The position numbers were made by a program, and so were the translations under genes. The notes beneath the pieces are model-generated. The model was not told the DNA's origin and did no database searches. It saw nothing but the letters and a program-made list of their open reading frames with translations. Below are positions 4,797 through 7,099 of a DNA stretch of 7,099 bases, one piece after another; position 1 is the stretch's first letter; the number at the start of each line of letters is the position of its first letter. The stretch covers positions 1 to 7,099 of the forward strand of contig JAFACJ010000089.1 in assembly GCA_023425615.1 (NCBI GenBank), given 5' to 3'. The DNA comes from Actinomycetes bacterium. GTDB taxonomy: Bacteria > Actinomycetota > Actinomycetes > Streptosporangiales > Streptosporangiaceae.

Positions 4797-6344
4797 CTAC
4801 GCCGTCGCCTCCTCGGCCGCGATCTCGGCGAGGCGCTGTGCCTCGGGGTCGTCAAACTCGCCTAGCCGCAAGTCGACCCGCGACTCATCGAAGATCTTCC
4901 GCCCACGCACCGCCGCCCGGTGAATGACTGCCCGCGCGCCGGACGCGGCGAGAAGCGCCCGCCGGCCGTCGGTGTCCCGCGCGGCCCACTCCTCGCCGAA
5001 GGTCCGCCCGGTCTCCAGTCGGCGAACCTCGGTGGCGGCCGTCACCGGCAACGCCTCGCGCGTCGCGTGCAACTCAGCCAGCCGGGCCGCCAGCGCCGCC
5101 ACATCTGCGCCCCGTTGGGTCATCTGGCGTGCCAGGTCAGCGATTCCCGCTTCCACGTCGGCGCGGCGTCCGTCTTCAACGGTCACGGTGACCGCTTCCA
5201 CGACTGGCCAGGAACCCACGCGGGCCAGGAACTGCCGCGTGACAGCCTCCTCGGTCATCTCCGCCGTGATCGCCACCCCCTCGCATCCTTGTCCGTTGCG
5301 CCTCGCCGCGCATGCATACGTCGGGACTGTGTTGCCGCTCGGATGCTTACGCGAAGAGGCGTAGAGCTTCCGGCCGCATCCGGCGCAGTACGCGATCCCG
5401 GAGAGGAGCCGGGCCGCCCGTACGCGCCGGCCGCGCCCCTCGGCAGCTTCGCCGTTAGCCGCTAGGACGGCTCGAAGCCTGTGCCAGGCGTCGAGCGGGA
5501 GAATCGGGGCCCATAGCTGGCGCGGCATCCCGCTGTCATCGCGGATCAGCTCGCCGCGATACACAGATCGGCCGACGGTCGCCGGGTTGGTGAGAACCTG
5601 GGAGAGAGTCTGTGTCGCCCACGGCGCGGCCTTCTCCCGCTTCGTTCGGCCCTCTGCGATGAGCTTTGCTGATCGCGTCGGCACGCCCCGCGCGTTGAAG
5701 TCCTTGGAAATCGCGTAAAGCGACTCGCCTGCAAGGACTCGCTCGGCCGCCTCGCGGACGACTGCGGCGGCGTCTGGCTCGGGCGCGAGAACGAAGCCAG
5801 GCCCATCCGGCGCGGACACCACCTGATAGCCGTACGGGGCGGCACCGCCGGCCCAGCGGCCAAGCTCTCGCGCTTTCTCGATGCCGGCCGTCGTCCGCTC
5901 GGCGATCGTCGCCGCCTCCATCTCGGCGAACGCCGCGAGGATGGTTGCGACGAAGCGCCCCGAGGTCGTCGTGAGGTCGAGCGATTCGGCGACCGAGACC
6001 AGGGCCGCGCCGTTCTCGGCAGCCTCGTCGGCGAAAGCCCGGAAGTCGATCACGTTCCGAGCGAGCCGGTCGAGCTTCGCGAAGATCACGACGTCGACTT
6101 CCGGCCACCGTTCGCGGATCTCGCGCAGCCCTGGGCGGTCGAGTCGAAGGCCCTTGTCCGAGCCGCTGATGTCCAGGTCACGCACGATGTGCGGGTGGAC
6201 GTCCCAGCCCTTCGCCAGGCAATATGCCCGGCATACCTCTTCCTGCCTGGCGGGGGAGGTCGAGGGGTCGATGTCACCTCGGTGCGATGACAGCCGGACG
6301 TAAATGATTGCGCGGGTGCGGCCGAGGGGATCTCGCGTCGTCAT
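4797..6344 (-). CDS. Large serine integrase (site-specific recombinase)
   Basis: Catalyses recombination between element and chromosomal attachment sites through a 5'-phosphoserine intermediate. Numbered from ATG 6344 (515 aa). The resolvase domain (about 12-155) has YVRLS with the expected nucleophile Ser19, SPARQ with Arg33, and DRLAR at 92-96. The recombinase domain (about 165-280) contains PYGYQVV and a helix ending TNPATVGRSVYRGE. The zinc ribbon has C320-x2-C323, C345 and C354, with a coiled coil near 375-430 and a helical end. All parts and the length match complete phage-type integrases. In-frame alternatives are ATG 6353 and TTG 6377; the TTG would lie in host-derived ssb sequence and none has a Shine-Dalgarno. 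I prefer 6344 because the conserved domain begins just after it. The gene lies convergent to the element genes and its 5' end meets the attachment junction. No recombination directionality factor was recognised. Confidence 0.95.
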   Translation of the reverse strand: MTTRDPLGRTRAIIYVRLSSHRGDIDPSTSPARQEEVCRAYCLAKGWDVHPHIVRDLDISGSDKGLRLDRPGLREIRERWPEVDVVIFAKLDRLARNVIDFRAFADEAAENGAALVSVAESLDLTTTSGRFVATILAAFAEMEAATIAERTTAGIEKARELGRWAGGAAPYGYQVVSAPDGPGFVLAPEPDAAAVVREAAERVLAGESLYAISKDFNARGVPTRSAKLIAEGRTKREKAAPWATQTLSQVLTNPATVGRSVYRGELIRDDSGMPRQLWAPILPLDAWHRLRAVLAANGEAAEGRGRRVRAARLLSGIAYCAGCGRKLYASSRKHPSGNTVPTYACAARRNGQGCEGVAITAEMTEEAVTRQFLARVGSWPVVEAVTVTVEDGRRADVEAGIADLARQMTQRGADVAALAARLAELHATREALPVTAATEVRRLETGRTFGEEWAARDTDGRRALLAASGARAVIHRAAVRGRKIFDESRVDLRLGEFDDPEAQRLAEIAAEEATA

Positions 6345-6354
6345 GTGGGACATG

Positions 6355-6378
6355 GTACGTTGCTGCGTACGCGTCAAC
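6355..6378. other. Element/chromosome attachment junction (attL or attR)
   Basis: Coding similarity to SSB begins abruptly at about 6367, while the integrase 5' end approaches from the left. Two overlapping dyads sit at this point. GTACG (6355-6359) and CGTAC (6366-6370) form a perfect 5-bp inverted repeat with a six-base spacer. GTTGCTGCGT (6359-6368) and ACGCGTCAAC (6369-6378) match as inverted repeats at 8 of 10 positions. Serine integrase sites are imperfect dyads of about 40-50 bp with a two-base crossover at the centre. I place the crossover between about 6360 and 6370, but cannot define it without the other junction or an empty site. Confidence 0.7.
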
Positions 6379-7029
6379 TGCTGGCGCCGCCTCGCCGAGG
6401 GGGTGGCCGCCTCGGTGGCGGTCGGCGACCCGGTGATCGTCGCCGGCCGTCTCTACACCCGGGACTGGACCGACGAGTCCGGCACCCACCGCACGCTCTA
6501 CGAGCTGGAGGCGGTCGCGGTCGGGCACGACCTGTCCCGTGGCCGGGCCCGGTTCCTGCGCAACCAGCCCCGCGCGGCCACCAGCACCGTCGAGGACGCG
6601 GAGGCCGAGCAGCGGGTGCACGGCGAGACGACCGAGCCGGTGCCCGACGGGCAGGCCCCGGCCACCTTCGACGACCGGCCCTTCGACGACGACTTCCCGC
6701 CCCCGGAGTACGGCGGCGGCCGGGTCGGGCTCGTCGGCACCGTCGAGCGGGTGGGCGAGCCCGACCCGTTCGACGCCCGGCCCGGCGTGCGCCAGGCCAC
6801 CGGCTTCGACCCCGGCTCGGGTGGCCCGGCGGGGGAGGAGGACGAGCTGGGCGACGTGGCGGACGACGGCCCGGCCACCGCCGAGGACGACGAACTGGGC
6901 GAGGTCGCACCGCCGGAGGCCGGCGGACCGGGTGATTCCGGGCCGGGTGCGGGCGAGCCGGAGGGCGCGAGCCCGGGCGGGACCGCGTCGGGGCGCCGGA
7001 GCAGGCGACGGACCCCGGTGCCCGCCTGA
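6367..7029 (+). pseudogene. ssb: 3' fragment of a single-stranded DNA-binding protein gene, interrupted by the element
   Basis: The frame opens into VRVNCWRRLAEGVAASV followed by a GDPVIVAGRL strand, a TRDWTDESG loop, YELEAVAVGHDL and SRGRARF. These are the later strands and helix of the SSB OB-fold, which binds single-stranded DNA in replication and repair. The preceding fold strands, roughly 50-60 residues, are missing. The open frame continues left to ATG 6304, but those 21 codons are antisense to the integrase start and unlike SSB. A long low-complexity tail (after about residue 65 of the fragment) is rich in Asp, Glu, Gly and Pro and contains DDRPFDDDFPPPEYGG. It ends in RRSRRRTPVPA rather than the acidic DDDIPF-type tip, so this is probably an accessory paralogue rather than the essential ssb. 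The 5' part should lie at the other end of the element. I am confident of the family and fairly sure of the interruption. Confidence 0.85.
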
Positions 7030-7050
7030 CCCTTGGCCCGACGGGGGCGC

Positions 7051-7078
7051 GGGGTGGTGACATAGGCGTCCCCACCCC
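7051..7078 (+). terminator. Hairpin after the ssb fragment
   Basis: GGGGTGG (7051-7057) pairs with CCACCCC (7072-7078). After one mismatch, GAC (7059-7061) pairs with GTC (7068-7070) around a six-base loop. It lies 22 bases past the ssb stop. No T run follows, so termination is only a possibility. The last bases contain TAAGCT (7089-7094), a possible -10 with no paired -35 visible. Confidence 0.4.
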
Positions 7079-7099
7079 CCCGTACCACTAAGCTGGCCC

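Noticed and set aside
6304..6366. ATG 6304 as a genuine new start giving a complete SSB protein
   Set aside because: The 21 extra codons are antisense to the integrase N-terminus, show no SSB similarity and do not replace the missing OB-fold strands. Expression of a chimeric fragment cannot be excluded.
6374..7088. Long minus-strand frames opposite the ssb fragment
   Set aside because: Pro/Arg/Ser-rich shadows of the low-complexity SSB tail.

Overview
The window looks like the right-hand end of an integrated genetic element, either a prophage or a related integrative element, in a high-GC actinobacterium. The family Micromonosporaceae is the best guess, from the ssb fragment and the codon bias; no rRNA or other decisive marker is present. 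Everything left of about 6365 appears to belong to the element. Everything right of it appears to be host chromosome.

Layout: A run of small plus-strand genes fills 1-4685, packed with 1-14 base overlaps and divided by intergenic hairpins. Block A is the 3' end of a zinc-finger-like gene (3-368), followed by a terminator-like hairpin. Block B (486-2370) is five overlapping genes: a small Cys4 protein with one TTA leucine codon, a 289-aa DNA-binding-like protein with a winged-helix-like C-terminus, a tiny basic protein with an in-frame tandem repeat, and two tandem paralogues of about 100 aa. A second hairpin leads to block C (2462-3411), a 225-aa helical protein and an 89-aa partner. A third hairpin leads to block D (3487-4685): a Cys/His zinc-binding-like protein, a leader of unusual composition, a protein resembling P27-type phage terminase small subunits, a 118-aa unknown and a possible 25-codon ORF. 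A strong hairpin terminator at 4733-4775 closes the series.

On the minus strand, converging on that terminator, is a complete large serine integrase (4797-6344). Its 5' end abuts the attachment junction. From about 6367 on the plus strand the reading frame becomes the C-terminal two thirds of a single-stranded-DNA-binding protein whose N-terminal OB-fold strands are absent. The simplest reading is that the integrase inserted the element into an ssb paralogue and left its 3' part here, with the 5' part at the other end of the element outside the window.

Most small element genes have no function I can recognise. Terminase-like, zinc-finger-like and winged-helix-like proteins beside a serine integrase fit a temperate-phage-derived element. 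No capsid, tail, portal, large terminase, replication initiator or conjugation gene is visible, so the type of element is unresolved.
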